From the NCBI GenBank assembly GCA_907165275.2, contig OU015659.1:6986501-7050500 (forward strand): 64,000 bases of DNA. The letters run 5' to 3'. This document shows, piece after piece, positions 1 to 12,140 of this stretch (positions are counted from its first letter, which is position 1; every line of letters begins with the position of its first letter). The DNA comes from Zygaena filipendulae (taxonomy: Eukaryota > Arthropoda > Insecta > Lepidoptera > Zygaenidae). The position numbers and the translations under genes are program-made. Below the pieces are notes generated by a model. The model did no database searches, was not told the origin of the DNA, and saw only the letters and a list, made by a program, of their open reading frames with translations.

Positions 1-955
1 AGAAAGAAGAATTACGTAGATACCTACCTACATATTTTGTTACATACAATAAATTCTCCATATTAGCAAAAGTTTGTGAGTTTGTAGGTTTGTGAGTTTG
101 TGAGTTTGTGACGTTGTAGAGGGTAATCTCTGGATCTACTGAACCGATTTTGAAAATTCTTTCACTTATAGGAAGCTGCAGTGACCCTGAGTGTCATAGG
201 GTACTTTTTATTCCGGAATTTCCGCGGGAACTCCGAATTTCCCGCGGGTAAAACCATGGGGGAACAACTATCTCTAGATCTATTCAACCGATTTTAAAAA
301 TTCTTTCACTTATAGGAAGCTACAGTGATCCAAAGTGATACAGAGTACTTTTTATCCCGGAATTCCCTCGGGAACTTCTGAGTTTGTGAGTTCGTGAGTT
401 TGTGAGGTTGTAAGGGGTAATCTCTAGATCTACTGAACCGATTTTGAAAATTCTTTCACTTTTAAAAAGCTGCAGTGATCCTGAGTGACACAGGGTACTT
501 TTTTCCCGGGATTCCCGCACTCCGAAGTTTGTGAGGTTATATAATCTCTAGATCTACTAAACCGGTTTTGAAAATTCTTTCACTAATAGGGAGTTACAGT
601 GCTCCAGAGTGATATAGGGTACTTTTTACTCCGGAATTCCCGCGGGAACTCCGGAATTAGTGAGTTTGTAGGGGGTAATTTCTGGATCTACTGAACTGAT
701 GTAAAAAAAATTCTTTCACATTTAAAAAGTTGCAGTGATCCTAAGTGACATAGGATGCTTTCATCCCGGGATTCCCGCGGGAATTCCGAAATTTGTGAGG
801 TTATAATCTCTGGAACTACTGAACTGATTTTGAAAATTCTTTTACTTATAAGAAGCTAAAGTGATCCTGAGTGACATAGGATACTTTTTATCCCGGAATC
901 CCCGCGAGTACTCCGAAATTACCGCGGGTGAAACCGCGCGGGTCAGCTAGTTATA
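1..955. repeat. Tandem array of the lepidopteran CCGCGG-type dispersed repeat
   Basis: About six head-to-tail units of roughly 110-160 bp. Each contains the phrases TGAGTTTGTGAGGTTGTA, TCTCTAGATCTACTGAACCG, ATTCTTTCACTTATAGGAAG, CATAGGGTACTTTTTATCCC and GGAATTCCCGCGGGAACTCC, and the array closes near 955 with a GGTCAGCTAGT-like end. Single copies of this family are scattered throughout the window; here they have become a local array. Units differ by substitutions and small indels, so the array is not very recent. No coding potential is seen. Confidence 0.8.
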
Positions 956-960
956 GTATA

Positions 961-1379
961 AAGTAGCTGTATCTTTTAAAAAACACATCTGGTAAGACGC
1001 TCTCGCTTTATATAATTACTAGCTGTTCCCTGCGGTTTTACCCACGTTAATTTCGAAGTTCTCGCGGGAATTCCGGGATAAAAGTACCTACCCTATGTCT
1101 TTTTTTGTACCTACCTTTGACAACGTATAGACGGCTTGACTTTTACGATATCTATATTTAATGGTAGTTTCATTTCGATACGACAATTAGAAGTAAATTA
1201 AAATTCTACTATTTAAATATTTTGTTAGTTACAATAAAGTGAAGCTAATTTACGCCTTTTAAAAATAGCTGTACCTACTGAAAGACACCGGCTATGGTCG
1301 CAAAACTCGAAAAGAAGTCGATGAATTGAGGATAAATACCTAAACGAAAAAAAAATTCAATGGATTGATTTTGACAGGT
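961..1379. other. Intergenic DNA with one partial CCGCGG repeat
   Basis: A partial inverted copy of the same repeat family lies at about 1017-1095 (AGCTGTTCCCTGCGGTTTTA start). The rest is AT-rich sequence with no open frame or splice-bounded exon that I can support. Confidence 0.5.
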
Positions 1380-2072
1380 ACTTCTTCTTCTTCTTTTTTA
1401 ATAATGGCGTCTATAATTATAATTTGCCAATGACAATGTTTCTTAATAATAACAATCTCTTCATCTACTTCTTCAATTATGGCGAATCGCCAATGACAAT
1501 GTTAGATTGTTCCCCAAGTTAAAACATGGCTCTTTTGAAAGTCAGTTTCCTGCTCAGGGTCCAAAATAGATGCTGAAAAGTGACTGAATTAACGAAAAAC
1601 GCGACACGCGTGTTTTCGATACGGCTTTCACTCGTCAACAACCCAGGTCCTTCTTACCTTGCACAAGTGTGTAGACTTTGTATTTCGAAACATCAGATTT
1701 TATTTATCAAGTAACAATTCCTAAGGTAGGTTGCCATGGTAACCGTTGTTATTGACAAATTATAATTAACCAGGCCAACGACACTCCCTTGAACCAAAAG
1801 TTACTATGGATTTATGCGCGAACTTCTTTACCAACTTTGGAATACTTAACCAAATCCCTATGACCGCGTCATACATTGCATTGATATGGTTGGCACAAAA
1901 TGCTTTCATAGATCGGTTCAACGATTAGTATGGAAGTGCCTACTCTTAAAACATCTAATAAAAAAAATTAAGCAATGAATAGTTATGTTAATCGCGATGA
2001 ATTATTAATTTTTGAGTGATAAAATAATAATTCACTTGATATAACCTTCTACTAATCTATATATATATATAA

Positions 2073-2283
2073 AATGCTTTGTCCTGAATGACTGACTGAC
2101 GGATCAATGCACATAAAGCCCTGAAACTTGGAGGGTGTGTTTTTTGTATGAAGTAGGCATCCGATAAGAAAGGATTTTCCGAAATTCTACTCCTAAGAGG
2201 GTGAAAAAGGGGGGCAAAGTTTGTATGGAAAAATTTCACGGGAACTCCAAAATTATCGCGGGTGAAACGGCGTGGGACAGCTA
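2073..2283 (+). repeat. Dispersed repeat, family with copies at 17477 and 55575
   Basis: A ~210-bp unit beginning AAAATGCTTTGTCCTGAATG and ending in GGGACAGCTAGT. It includes GAAACTTGGAGGGTGTGTT and GGCATCCGATAAGAAAGGAT. The same unit occurs inverted at 17477-17680 and in the same orientation at 55575-55790. The end resembles the CCGCGG repeat family, so the two families may share a 3' module. Confidence 0.7.
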
Positions 2284-2525
2284 GTCAACGAATATAGAAT
2301 ATTACTACATCGTAAAGAAGCGACACTCTTCGCCTTCGACCAATTTCGCCTCATGTCCCGCGAAAGTTTTGTGGTAGTTTCAGTAAAAATTTTCCGCTAC
2401 ATACATCTACATGTAACAATTTTCACTGACAGCTCTCAGAGTTACTGTGAGCTCGCTGTCAAACTACAGTACCTACTACAAGCCGGCCGTCTTTAGTTGT
2501 GTGAAAGAATTTGGATCAATTCAAT

Positions 2526-2835
2526 GGGCATGATGACTACATTTTTAGTCCGTCTTATAGATTATTAAAAAAAATTGGACACGAATTTTTCCTTTTTTTA
2601 CATAATCAATAAATAACAGCGGATAATTGTTTTGAAATTCCGTGTGACGTCACACCTAGGTACACTCATACTTAGTTATGACGTCGCGACCTCCCACTCC
2701 AAAACTTTAATGCGTTTTATCTAAGTATTTATGAATAATTTGAATGAGCAAAAAATATGTGTCTATTATTATTTTACGGACTAAATAGAATTTATACCTT
2801 TTTTATACCTTGTCATCATTCCCATTGTATGGAGT
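2526..2835 (+). mobile_element. MITE-like element, sister of 12141-12455
   Basis: Begins GGGCATGATGACTAC and ends with the approximate inverse TTGTCATCATTCCCA. The interior (TTTTTAGTCCGTCTTATAGATT, GACGTCACACC, AAAACTTTAATGCG) matches the element at 12141-12455 along its whole length in direct orientation. It has no coding frame. It lies inside the larger foldback element. Confidence 0.65.
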
Positions 2836-3149
2836 GTCATCGGGCTGCTATATTAATGTACTATAAAAAAGGTTGTTGACGAGTGAAGGCCGTACCGAAA
2901 ACAAGCGTGTCACGTTTGTCTTCGTTATTTCAGTCACTTTTCAGCATCTATTTTGAACCCTGAGCAGGAAACTGGATTTCAAGAGAGCCATGTTTTAACT
3001 TGGGGAACAATCTAACATTGTCATTGGCGTTTCGCCATTATTGAAGAAGTAGATGAAGAGATTTTTATTATTAAGAAACATTGTCATTGGCAAATTATAA
3101 TTATATGTAGACTGTAGACGCCATTATTAAAGAAGAAGAACTATAAAAA

Positions 3150-4475
3150 AATTTGGGTGTACATCACTCATTATGTACGTAACCATATTATTATAACGTT
3201 ACCTACCGGTAGTTAGAAATGAATTACCAGCAGTGAATCCATAGTTTACCAGCATTTCATCGCGGTTGCACTTTATAAACTTTGTTTTGAGTAAAATAAT
3301 ATAGTTGGTACATAGGTAAATAATTTATTTTATTTTTACTGTATGTAGCACAAGTATGTAGAGCGATGTACATATTATTTTCGGCCATGACGGCTTGTCG
3401 GGAATATAAAAGTAATTGAGACTAAAACTAATTTTGAAAACAAAATTTTTACACAAACAATGACGAGTGTTGACTGTTGTTATTTACACAAGCTGTTACC
3501 TACTTATGGCTTAGCTCGCGAGTCGCGACAGTGTTGATTTTTTCGGATGAAAGGTCCCTATGATCTTTTTTCGTACCCCTGACAACATGTATGTGTTAGC
3601 ATAGTTTTATAACTATGTTATCTTAAATTATTTTTTATCCCTATTCGAATAACGATTCTTCATTATGTGTAGTTTTTTATCCCATTGACATTTATATATC
3701 GTAATAGCTCACGTAATAGTAGTAAGCACTATTGATCCTAATGTTTCACGATCAAAGAAATCGAACGAAAACGAATGAAAATAAACGTAATAATGACTAC
3801 ATAGCTAGACGACATTATGCAGGGCGTATTGCAGGGACGTATAACGTTCGGGATGTGGGCTATTACATACTCGTGCTTTTTCTTTACCTTTCCCGAACTC
3901 GTGCGTTCTCTTTCCCAACTGTCAAAATGGCGACACGACTTTGACACACTTTTTGCATTGTGAAACGTAGGTTTCGCATTACTAATACGACTAGCGCCAT
4001 CTCTTGATCACAGTTGGAACTTAATTGAGTTTATTGTGTTTTTATTATTTTATTAAATTGCTTCATTTTTTCGCAACTGTATTAAAAATAGTTGTTCAGT
4101 ACACGTGCGGAACCGTCATTGCAAAGAGTTCTGACTGTCAATTTCTCGGAATTCTTTGCAATGACAGGCTTTCCGCACTTGTAATGAAATATACTATTTT
4201 ATTCACAAATCTAGGTACCTAGATGTAAATTAGAATCGCTCTGGCGTAAAATATTTTAAAAATTAAATTAGAATTAGGTAATTTGTTAATCATTATAACC
4301 TATATTGACTCTTATTAGGATTGAGCTCTTATATATATTGGACTATTATTGGATTCTTATTTAGAATCCATACAACTTCCATTCAATCTAATGAATCCCA
4401 ATCGAATAGCAAAGTCATTCGCTCTCATGTTGCTCTATAGAATCGTTCACTCCGTTTCAGATTCAAAATAGCGCT
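3150..4475. other. Intergenic DNA with a short imperfect hairpin
   Basis: No gene is supported. At about 4099-4185 there is an imperfect inverted repeat: GTGCGGAACCGTCATTGCAA pairs with TTGCAATGACAGGCTTTCCG CAC further right. This could be a very small foldback element or simply a hairpin. Short open frames here overlap on both strands and lack splice context or recognisable protein. Confidence 0.45.
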
Positions 4476-4476
4476 C

Positions 4477-4707
4477 AGCCGGGCTAAGATGCGCAAGACG
4501 ACAAAATTTTATCGAGCCATTTTATCGATTCTCGTCGACATATTGTATGGCTTTGTCGACGAGAATCGATAAAATGGCTCGATAAAATTTTATCATGTTG
4601 CGCATCTTAGCCCCCCTGCCGGGCTAAGATGCGCAACACGATAAAATTTTATCGAGCCATTTTATCGATTCCCGTCGACATATTGTATGGCTTTGTCGAC
4701 GAGAATC
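4477..4707. mobile_element. Near-perfect palindromic MITE plus adjacent half copy
   Basis: Arms at about 4480-4538 and 4553-4612 are nearly perfect inverse complements (GGGCTAAGATGCGCAAGACG against its inverse, then ATTTTATCGAGCCATTTTAT and GATTCTCGTCGACATA), separated by a loop TTGTATGGC. Immediately after, 4619-4707 repeats the left arm, loop and start of the right arm. This is a compact foldback element with a partial tandem duplicate. No protein is encoded. Confidence 0.75.
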
Positions 4708-6179
4708 GGTCGATTTATTATGTTTTTTTTTAAATTGTCATCCATTCTACTTAAAAAAATTGGTGATAACTAATGTAACGGAGTTTTTTGGCGGGAATCA
4801 AAGATGACGGCTCAGTCATGTATTTTCATGTCGATTAAAAATGGTTAAAATGGATTTTGTTACGTTGGTGCTGTATTGGACAATAATTTTTCACAGTGAC
4901 GGTTTTTTATGTGCTCAAGAAGATAGGTAATATGACATTTCGAGATGATTTCTTCGGTTTCCTCCAAGAGCTCCGAGAAAGTTCTTGCAAGCTATAGTAC
5001 CAAGGCTTACAAGTTCAAACCATACAACGAAGCATTTTAAAATAAAATACATTAATCTAATTAATTTTACTTGAAACTGACTAAATGTGAAAGTCCATAA
5101 AAAATAAGATAGAAAGAAAGAAACTAATATAACGCGAGGAACATAGGTAACTATGATGATGATGCTTTTCTATTTAGTAATAAAGGAACCACGCTCCAAT
5201 GGATTTAATAGATGTTTTCAATTTTATCGAGGTAGTAGGCTCGATGATTTGTGACTGTTTGACTGTGTCATTGCAAATGAGTTTACTGATGGCAAAAAAT
5301 TGTGGCCCTTTCTATTGTTTTAGAAAGCTGAGCGTAGTTCTAACCCGCGGAGATTGAGGTTGTAATTGGTTGTAATACTTATAATATCATTGGGTTGTAA
5401 ATTATTTTTTAATATTTTGTGGCAATATACAAAATCGTGGGCGTATAAGCGCTGTTTTTCAAGATTAAAACGTACCTAGTAGTTAGTCTTTGATTGTTGC
5501 CGATGATAAAATTTGTGACTGTGTGACTTGGAAGAATTTGAACTCAAATCAAGCTAAATTAATGATTAATTATTATCTACTTATATATTTTTTTTAATTG
5601 GTTATTAGATATTATAAGTAGGTATATGTTACCTACATCAATTCAGCTTGAGTAAGTTTTAATATTAAGCTAATTTGTTGATTGATTCAAGTTATAATTT
5701 CATTGAATTAAAATTTAATTATTGATACGAGTCAATGGTATACCGTATACGTACCTACTCGTTTAATATTTGTTTATTATTTTTTGTATTCTTGTATTAA
5801 ATCGACAACGATTAAGGAGGCAAAAAATAACAGATTTATAGGTAATCGTCGCATTCATAATGACGTCTTTAGTTATGCCGATACTTATGTACCAGGCTAC
5901 CAGCGGTATTTATCTACCGCTGACGTTCATGTTGTTCGGTGAGACGAGGTTCAGGGGCCTTAATTTGAGGCTGATTTCGATTTTGATTTGACTGCGTTTT
6001 GATTTCACCTCGATGTAATTTTAGTAAATAAGTACTTTTGAGATCGAAATCAAATCGTATTTGGAATCGTGTCAATGTCTATAATGACGCCCGACAAGTC
6101 AATAACACGACACATACAACACATTGAAATCGAGAAATTTGGCAGATAAATTCAATAGAAACACAATCCCAAAGCTTCA
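4708..6179. other. Intergenic DNA, no gene seen
   Basis: AT-rich sequence with a CRE-like TGACGTC at about 5860. I find no splice-bounded exon or recognisable protein on either strand. Confidence 0.4.
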
Positions 6180-6730
6180 AAAGTAGCAAAATTTGATTCC
6201 GTTTCGATCTGACCGGTGGAGGCATGGTAGAGGTCGTAACGGGTGGATGCCTGTCGCGTTATTTATTCGATATTTTTACCACCGTTCTGCAGCCATTTTG
6301 TTTTCTAAGAAAGATGCTGGTTTTCGAGAGAGATTAGTGTTTTATCTTGGGGAACAATCTAATACTGTCATTGGCGTTTCGTCATAATTACTTTAATTGC
6401 TAAAAATACGTACATCGGCAGAATTAAATGTGATAAATAGAAATAATAACATCAAAAAAGGTTCTCAATTCGACTGTTTATTTTTTATGTTTGTTACCTC
6501 AGAAGTCAGAACTTTCGACTGGGTGAACCGATTTTGATGATTCTTTTTTTATTTGAAAGCTGGTTCCTATTTCCCGTGTGGTTCCATTGTCATGAAATCA
6601 GGATCTGATGATGGGATCTTGGAGAAATCGAGAGAACTCTTCAAATATTATAGGCACGCCTATAGCGATTTGGGTATTTTTGATGTGAACTGATCATTTT
6701 CTTTTGACAATCGCCAATTGATGAAATGGA
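6180..6730. repeat. Two dispersed repeat fragments
   Basis: About 6250-6400 (CGTTATTTATTCGATATTTT, CCATTTTGTTTTCTAAGA, TTTTCGAGAGAGA, GTTTCGTCATAATTA) is repeated at about 20785-20900 inside an intron of yellow gene A, and its CTTGGGGAACAATCTAA part is shared with the foldback at 1380-3147. About 6490-6690 (GGTGAACCGATTTTGATGAT, GGATCTGATGATGGGATC) looks like another dispersed repeat end. Confidence 0.5.
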
Positions 6731-6996
6731 ACTAATGATGAACAACTACTGAATAATAAGAATTTGACAGTTTGCGATTTGATTACTCTAAAATTCTTGC
6801 TAAACAATTTATCTATGTGTTATAATGCATATGGTGAAGGGGACCTGATGGTGAAATAGCGGGAGAAGTCCTCAACAATTAACGTCCCTGCATCGGGAAA
6901 AGCAATGTTTTGTAACAGGTTGAGCTGTTGATGTTAGGCTATTGTCACTTAGGTAAATTATAAACCAGCCCACTAAAACAATTAAACCAACTTGAA

Positions 6997-7290
6997 AAAA
7001 CACAAAAATTTCCTACACTAAAAAGTTAAAAATAACAAAATAGGTACCTACCGATTTAATCCAAAACACGAAAATACACGTAATATTATTATTAGTTTGT
7101 GCACAGATAATTTATTGGTTTGTACTACCACTGATCGATTTGAAGTCGGTGACAAGCCAAATAGGGATTACATAGATGGACTAATTTCAAGTCAACTCCC
7201 GCCACGTATTTTTGTGTTTTGGATGAAATCGGTACATATTGTGTTATTTTTAACGTTATAGTGTAGGAAATTTTTGCGTTTTTCATTCTT
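6997..7290. mobile_element. MITE with ~70-bp inverted arms
   Basis: Left arm from about 6999 (AAACACAAAAATTTCCTACA) is the inverse of the right arm ending about 7285 (TGTAGGAAATTTTTGCGTTT); inner arm words GATTTAATCCAAAACAC and GTTTTGGATGAAATCGG also pair. The central part (CAAGCCAAATAGGG, CTCCCGCCACG) is related to 23860-24060. No protein is encoded. Confidence 0.6.
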
Positions 7291-9175
7291 TCTTTTTTTC
7301 TAAAATTACTATTGCCCAATAATATAATTAATTATAATAATGTTTTCAAGACTATCATCAGGCACCGCGAAAACAAGTTTGACTTAGTCTTACAAAATAA
7401 ATCATCTATCCATATATTATACATACTATCTACCTATATATACGTAATTATTATAGTCATAGCCATTGTTCTTTTTATATTATGTTTGAATAAAATATAT
7501 AAAACTATCTTGTTTTGGACGAGAAAATAGTGGAACACGAAATTGTGATTCTTTTTTACAATTGATTAAAAGTTCGGTTTGTACCTAGTTATCTCGCTCG
7601 CGTCTTATACGAAGAAGTTGGAGCGTGGTAATCTGTGAGACAGTCGCATCCATGGTGTGTAATTTTTTTCCCCAATGATTTTTGTTCACGAGTGCTGTAC
7701 TTATATTTCACAAACGATTTTTTTGAAGTGGGATGAGTTGACTAAATAATTAATTTTATTATTTTTGTTAAGTTTGATAAGTTTAGAGCGGGATGAGTTA
7801 ACTAAAGAGCAAACAGTCAAACACTACGCGGGTGGAGTCACGGACGGATTATCAGGAACAGCTAGTGCAGAAGTACTTACACAAGACTGCAATTAGCTCT
7901 GCAACAATACTTACCTTCCACCTTACAAACAAAGGTTGTCCTGCATTGTTTGCTAAGTTAAGTGTATTTAGGTAGTAAGTGATTATTAATAATTATTGCA
8001 GTTGTATTAATAATCATTGCGTCACTTAAGTTTCACCTCGCTAAATGAAGATATTTTTCAATTGCGAGTACCTATATCAAGGAGTTAAGCTGGGGTTTAA
8101 TCAGAGATATCTTAAGACCTAACTGCTGTCGGTAACTTAGTGTTGTTGTCTAAGTATCTAGAGCTAATATCAATTTAAAAACCTATTAGTTTTTTTTTAA
8201 ATAAAGTGTTATTTCTCGTAGGCATAACTTTTTTTTAAAGAAAACAGAAATTTTTACAGATAAAAGTACGAAAATACCAGTACCTACCTATAGTCATTAC
8301 GGAGGGCAGCGTGCTGTGTTACTATACCTATTATGCGGTTAGATCAATGAGCCAGAATTATGATGTTTGTAACCACCGAAATAACACATCTATGTCTATT
8401 ATATTTTCATTTCATTTGTCGAATGAATAGCTAGGTAGGTCCCATCTACATGAAAAAAAGTTGCGTTTCTATGTGTAATTAAGGAAAAAAAGTTGCGTTT
8501 CCATGTACCTATACATAAAATTGTTCCACGTTTAAATTGTCATAGGAATTAGGAAGTGATTGAAATAAATATAAAATAGGTATTATAAATATATTTTTTT
8601 TAAATAGCTCAGTCACAATCTCGAAGAAAGTGTAAGTTTAGTGAAAAAAAAAAACGTCAAAGATACTATGTTTCATTCAGATAACAGGTTTTGCGGGACG
8701 CTGCTAAGTCAATACGGTAGGTACCAACTGGTCTATATTTGAAATTATTAAGATTTTATGCATGTTTTTCATGTGTTTCAACCACAATAAAGTTAAATCA
8801 CAATATCTATTTATTTATTTATTTATTTAAAGAACTTAATTGCACATTTATGTACAAAAGGCGGACTTAATGGCTAAGGTATTCTCTTCAACTTAACTAT
8901 AGAAAACCCGATTTAATAGTCACAATATAGGTACATAATTTTTATAGCGGTTTACTTCTTATGTTCATGTTTTGGGATTTTATATATTTAAACGCTTTAC
9001 CTACCACAATTATATATATATTAGTGTAATAATAAGTTTGAGCCATGGTTTGAACGAATTTTCATTTAATTGCATCATGCATATAGGTATCTACTTGAGT
9101 AAAAAATATTTATTTCATAATTATTAGTAATGCCGTAATAGTTATGAAATAAATGAATGCCGTAATAGTAGATTA
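7291..9175. other. Intergenic DNA with a LINE-tail-like piece
   Basis: Mostly unannotatable AT-rich sequence. At about 8806-8890 a (TTTA)n run followed by TGTACAAAAGGCGGACTTAA resembles the 3' tail of a lepidopteran LINE. No supported gene. Confidence 0.4.
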
Positions 9176-9380
9176 TACACCAAGGGGATAAAGCACTGTT
9201 TTATGTCACGGGCGCTACATTGAATCCTGAACATAACGAAGGACTCCAAATTTAACTCCCGAGCGCAGCGAGGGTGTTATAAGTTAATTCCCGACCAAAG
9301 GGAGGGAATTAAGATTGAGTCCTGAGTGCGGTGAGGGATTCAAGCGCCCAAGAAAAAAACAGTTTTATCCCTGTGGTGTA
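9176..9380. mobile_element. MITE with TIRs CACCAAGGGGATAAA / TTTATCCCTGTGGTG
   Basis: The ends are inverse complements (left TACACCAAGGGGATAAA, right TTATCCCTGTGGTGTA), flanked by TA on each side. The interior carries several short palindromic modules of the form CCGAGCGCAGCGAGGG. The same module occurs at about 9820-9840. There is no open frame. Confidence 0.65.
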
Positions 9381-9780
9381 TACTCTACTTTTCTCACATA
9401 ATGCGAGACAATAAAAAACCAGGCTTAGTAGATCCTATATAGCCACTTCTTTCAGCTGGCGTGGCCTACTCGATTGGCCAAACAAATGAAGTTCGTCTCA
9501 CTGCGAATCTAGTGGGCCACGGCTTCGGTCTTCGAAAATCGAGTTGGCCGCGCCCGCTGAGAACACATTCTGTTTAGCGAAATGAGACGTTATGGACATA
9601 GCAATAAGAATTATGAAAGTGAAAATCACATTATTGACCAGCGGGTTATAATGAAATTCAATAGAACATTATAACCCGGCTAAAGTCAAGAGATATAATG
9701 TCTTGCTTTCGGTAAGGTTTACATGACATATAATTCGGCATTGTCGAGCATGTGGTGTGAAATAGTACATTGTTATCCTA
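9381..9780. other. Intergenic DNA, no gene seen
   Basis: Contains GC-richer sequence (CAGCTGGCGTGGCCTACTCG) of unknown origin. No exon or protein homology is recognised. Confidence 0.35.
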
Positions 9781-10380
9781 GGGGTGAAAGTAACTTATTT
9801 AGTCCCGAGACGGGGTTTGGCGCCCGAGCGTAGCGAGGGCGCTAATAGATCGAGGGACTAAATAAGTCTTTCTCCCGAGGATAACACTGTGCTTTTCATT
9901 ACGAATGCAAGGAAAGTCAAAATAAAAATAGGAATTAGCTAAAGAAAAAATGAGTGAAGATCGGATAGTCGCTTGACAGTTGACACTTTCCCACCTATTT
10001 CTTTTTCTTTGGCCGGCTAGCTATTCAGCCAGAATTTTTTATTTACATTGAGGCGACCTAAAAAAAATATTATCTTTAATTATTAAGTATTAATTAAAGA
10101 AAATAAAAAAATATAAATAGGAATTAGCTTAAGAAAAAGTGAGTGAATTTTATTTTAATTAATTCCTACTTAAACTTTACGTTATTTCAATTTTACATCG
10201 CGCTGGCTGTATAGAAAGTTGAAACATGGTTCAATAGAAATGTGAAAATAGACCTAGTTTTTTTTAAATAATTTGACAGTTGTCAGTTGAAAGCGATTCT
10301 CCCTAGGGCTGAAAAGGGTTACTTTCAACCCGCTTCTCAGGCAACTTCAGACCTACTTTCCGAGTATGAGTAATGAAAAA
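9781..10380 (+). mobile_element. ~570-bp non-autonomous element, inverted copy at 19235-19805
   Basis: Starts near ACATTGTTATCCTAGGGGTG and ends CCGAGTATGAGTAATGAAAA. Nearly the whole unit, including AGGAAAGTCAAAATAAAAAT, GGCCGGCTAGCTATTCAGCC, CATCGCGCTGGCTGTATAGA and CTTCTCAGGCAACTTCAGAC, recurs inverted in intron 4 of yellow gene A. An inner pair TTTTCATTAC ... GTAATGAAAA could be the true terminal repeats of a ~490-bp core. No transposase is encoded. Confidence 0.7.
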
Positions 10381-10687
10381 GAATTTTACTTAGAAATACA
10401 CCATTATCAACGATCACTTTCGTCTTCCAGGAAATGCATATTTGTGCCGCTTCGAGTATTTAATATTATTGGATTTGCTAATGTATTTTTAACTTTGCGC
10501 GATGCTTTTAAATTTAAATTTTCCAGGAATGTATTTTTCTGTATGCATATTGTATCTACATACCTAGTCTGTAAACTTAAATAAATAATATCATAGATGC
10601 TATAATCGAGTTACATAGGCATACATTGAAAACCTAACCGTATAGACACATAATCAAACGATCGTGAACCGAAGTGGTTACTTATGC

Positions 10688-11045
10688 CTATAAGATCTTA
10701 ATTTTCTTGTGTCTTACATGCATCCGACAAAAATTACAATGCGCGTGTCTTATCCGACATTTCTTATAATATGTACGGTCCCATATAACAACCAAAGCGA
10801 CTGGATGTCTTATAAGACTCTTATAAGACACAAGAAATTTTTTTATTATGTGTAAAAGGCCTAACGCTTTTTGCAAATTATAAGAAATTTTCTTGTGTCT
10901 GATAAGAAATATCTTATAAGACATTCAGTCGCTTTGATTGTTATATGAGACCATACATATTACAGAATTTTTTCTTATGTCGGATAAGACACGCGCATAC
11001 TAGTCATTTTGTCTTACAAGACAATTTCTTATAAAGTGCAATAGG
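10688..11045. mobile_element. Palindromic MITE rich in CTTATAAGACA words
   Basis: The left half (TTTTCTTGTGTCTTACATGC, GCGCGTGTCTTATCCGACAT, CAACCAAAGCGACTGGATG) pairs with the right half (CATTCAGTCGCTTTGATTG, ATGTCGGATAAGACACGCGC, GTCTTACAAGACAATTTC). Each half also has internal inverted words, so the element can fold in more than one way. No protein is encoded. Confidence 0.65.
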
Positions 11046-12140
11046 CCTAATATGTGCAATACTTACAAGTATATCGCGAAAGTAGAACCCGCGAGGTCAA
11101 TAAAAATAAGCTAAACCCTCAGGCAAAGATTACTTTTTCAGCTTTGTTAGTTTACGTATTTACATGACAAAAAAATATTGGAAATTTGTTTGTTTTGTTC
11201 GTCCTCCGGCCAAGGTAGAGTAGACACTATAAACCAAACCACTGAGGTAATTTTTTTTATTATTGTATTATAATCTATGCGATAAACATAGGTAGGTAGG
11301 TACTTCTTCTTTACATAGAGGTATAAAACTAAGTCGCTTCCGCTGTCTGTTCGCGATAAACGAATTTTCTTGTGGTTTTTCCCTAATAGATAGGTAGAGT
11401 GATTCATGAGGAAGGTTCATATCTATAATTTATTCTGGATGTCCCGCGGAAACTGCGAAATTACCGCGGGTGAAACCGCGGGGGACAGCTAATAAAGTAT
11501 GTTTTCCCTTGGTTCCACTCGCATTAGCTCTAGAATTCTCGAGATTCCTTTAATCGGGATGAAAAGTGTGCTATGTCAGTCAAGGATACTACTGTAACTT
11601 CCTTTCAATTAAAAAGTTTTTAGAATCAGTTTAGTCAGAAGTTCCAGGGATTATCCCCTACAATCTACAACTTTAACGCGCCGATAAATGAAATGTAAAG
11701 GTCACCCACTTACTTAAAAACGGTTTTTTTTTTTAAACTAGCTGTTTCCTGCGGTTTCACCTGCATTAATTTTGGAGATCCCGCAGGAATTCCGGGATAA
11801 GAGTACCCCATTTCTGTACCTAACCCTGGCAAAGTCTGACAAGGTATGCAAAATTTAATGCAGTTTCAGCCGCGTTAATTTCGGACTTCCTGCGGGAATT
11901 CTGGGATAGAAAGCAAGTCCTTTGCTGTAGGTACCTACTCTTGACAACATATGGAAAATTTCGTGATGGCCGGTCAAGCCGTTATGGCGTGAGAGCGTAA
12001 CAAAGAAAAAAATAAACTGATTGACTGACTTCGCATATATGTATAAATAATACTTAATAGTAAAGATTTCCTCTGTGATTTTTATTTTTTATGTTTTTTT
12101 TAAATTTATTTATGTATTATTAAGTTAAATGTAAGCACGA
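11046..12140. repeat. Intergenic DNA with two or three CCGCGG repeat copies
   Basis: One copy closes at about 11430-11492 (GAAACCGCGGGGGACAGCTA). Inverted copies start about 11738 (ACTAGCTGTTTCCTGCGGTT) and 11855 and run to about 12035. The rest shows no exon or recognised protein. Confidence 0.6.

Larger units (their letters stand above)
1380..3147. mobile_element. Foldback element with ~265-bp terminal inverted repeats
   Basis: The stretch at about 1380-1645 reappears in inverted orientation at about 2876-3147. Both arms share CAATGACAATGTTAGATTGT, CCCCAAGTTAAAACATGGCT, GCTGAAAAGTGACTGAAT and ACTCGTCAACAACC. Arms this long with about 1.2 kb between them suggest a non-autonomous foldback DNA transposon. 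The interior holds no transposase reading frame; it carries two nested repeats (2073-2283 and 2526-2835). Target duplications were not resolved, so outer limits are approximate. Confidence 0.7.

Noticed and set aside
3732..3947. Open frames on both strands
   Set aside because: Mirror-image frames of similar length, no splice context and no recognised protein.
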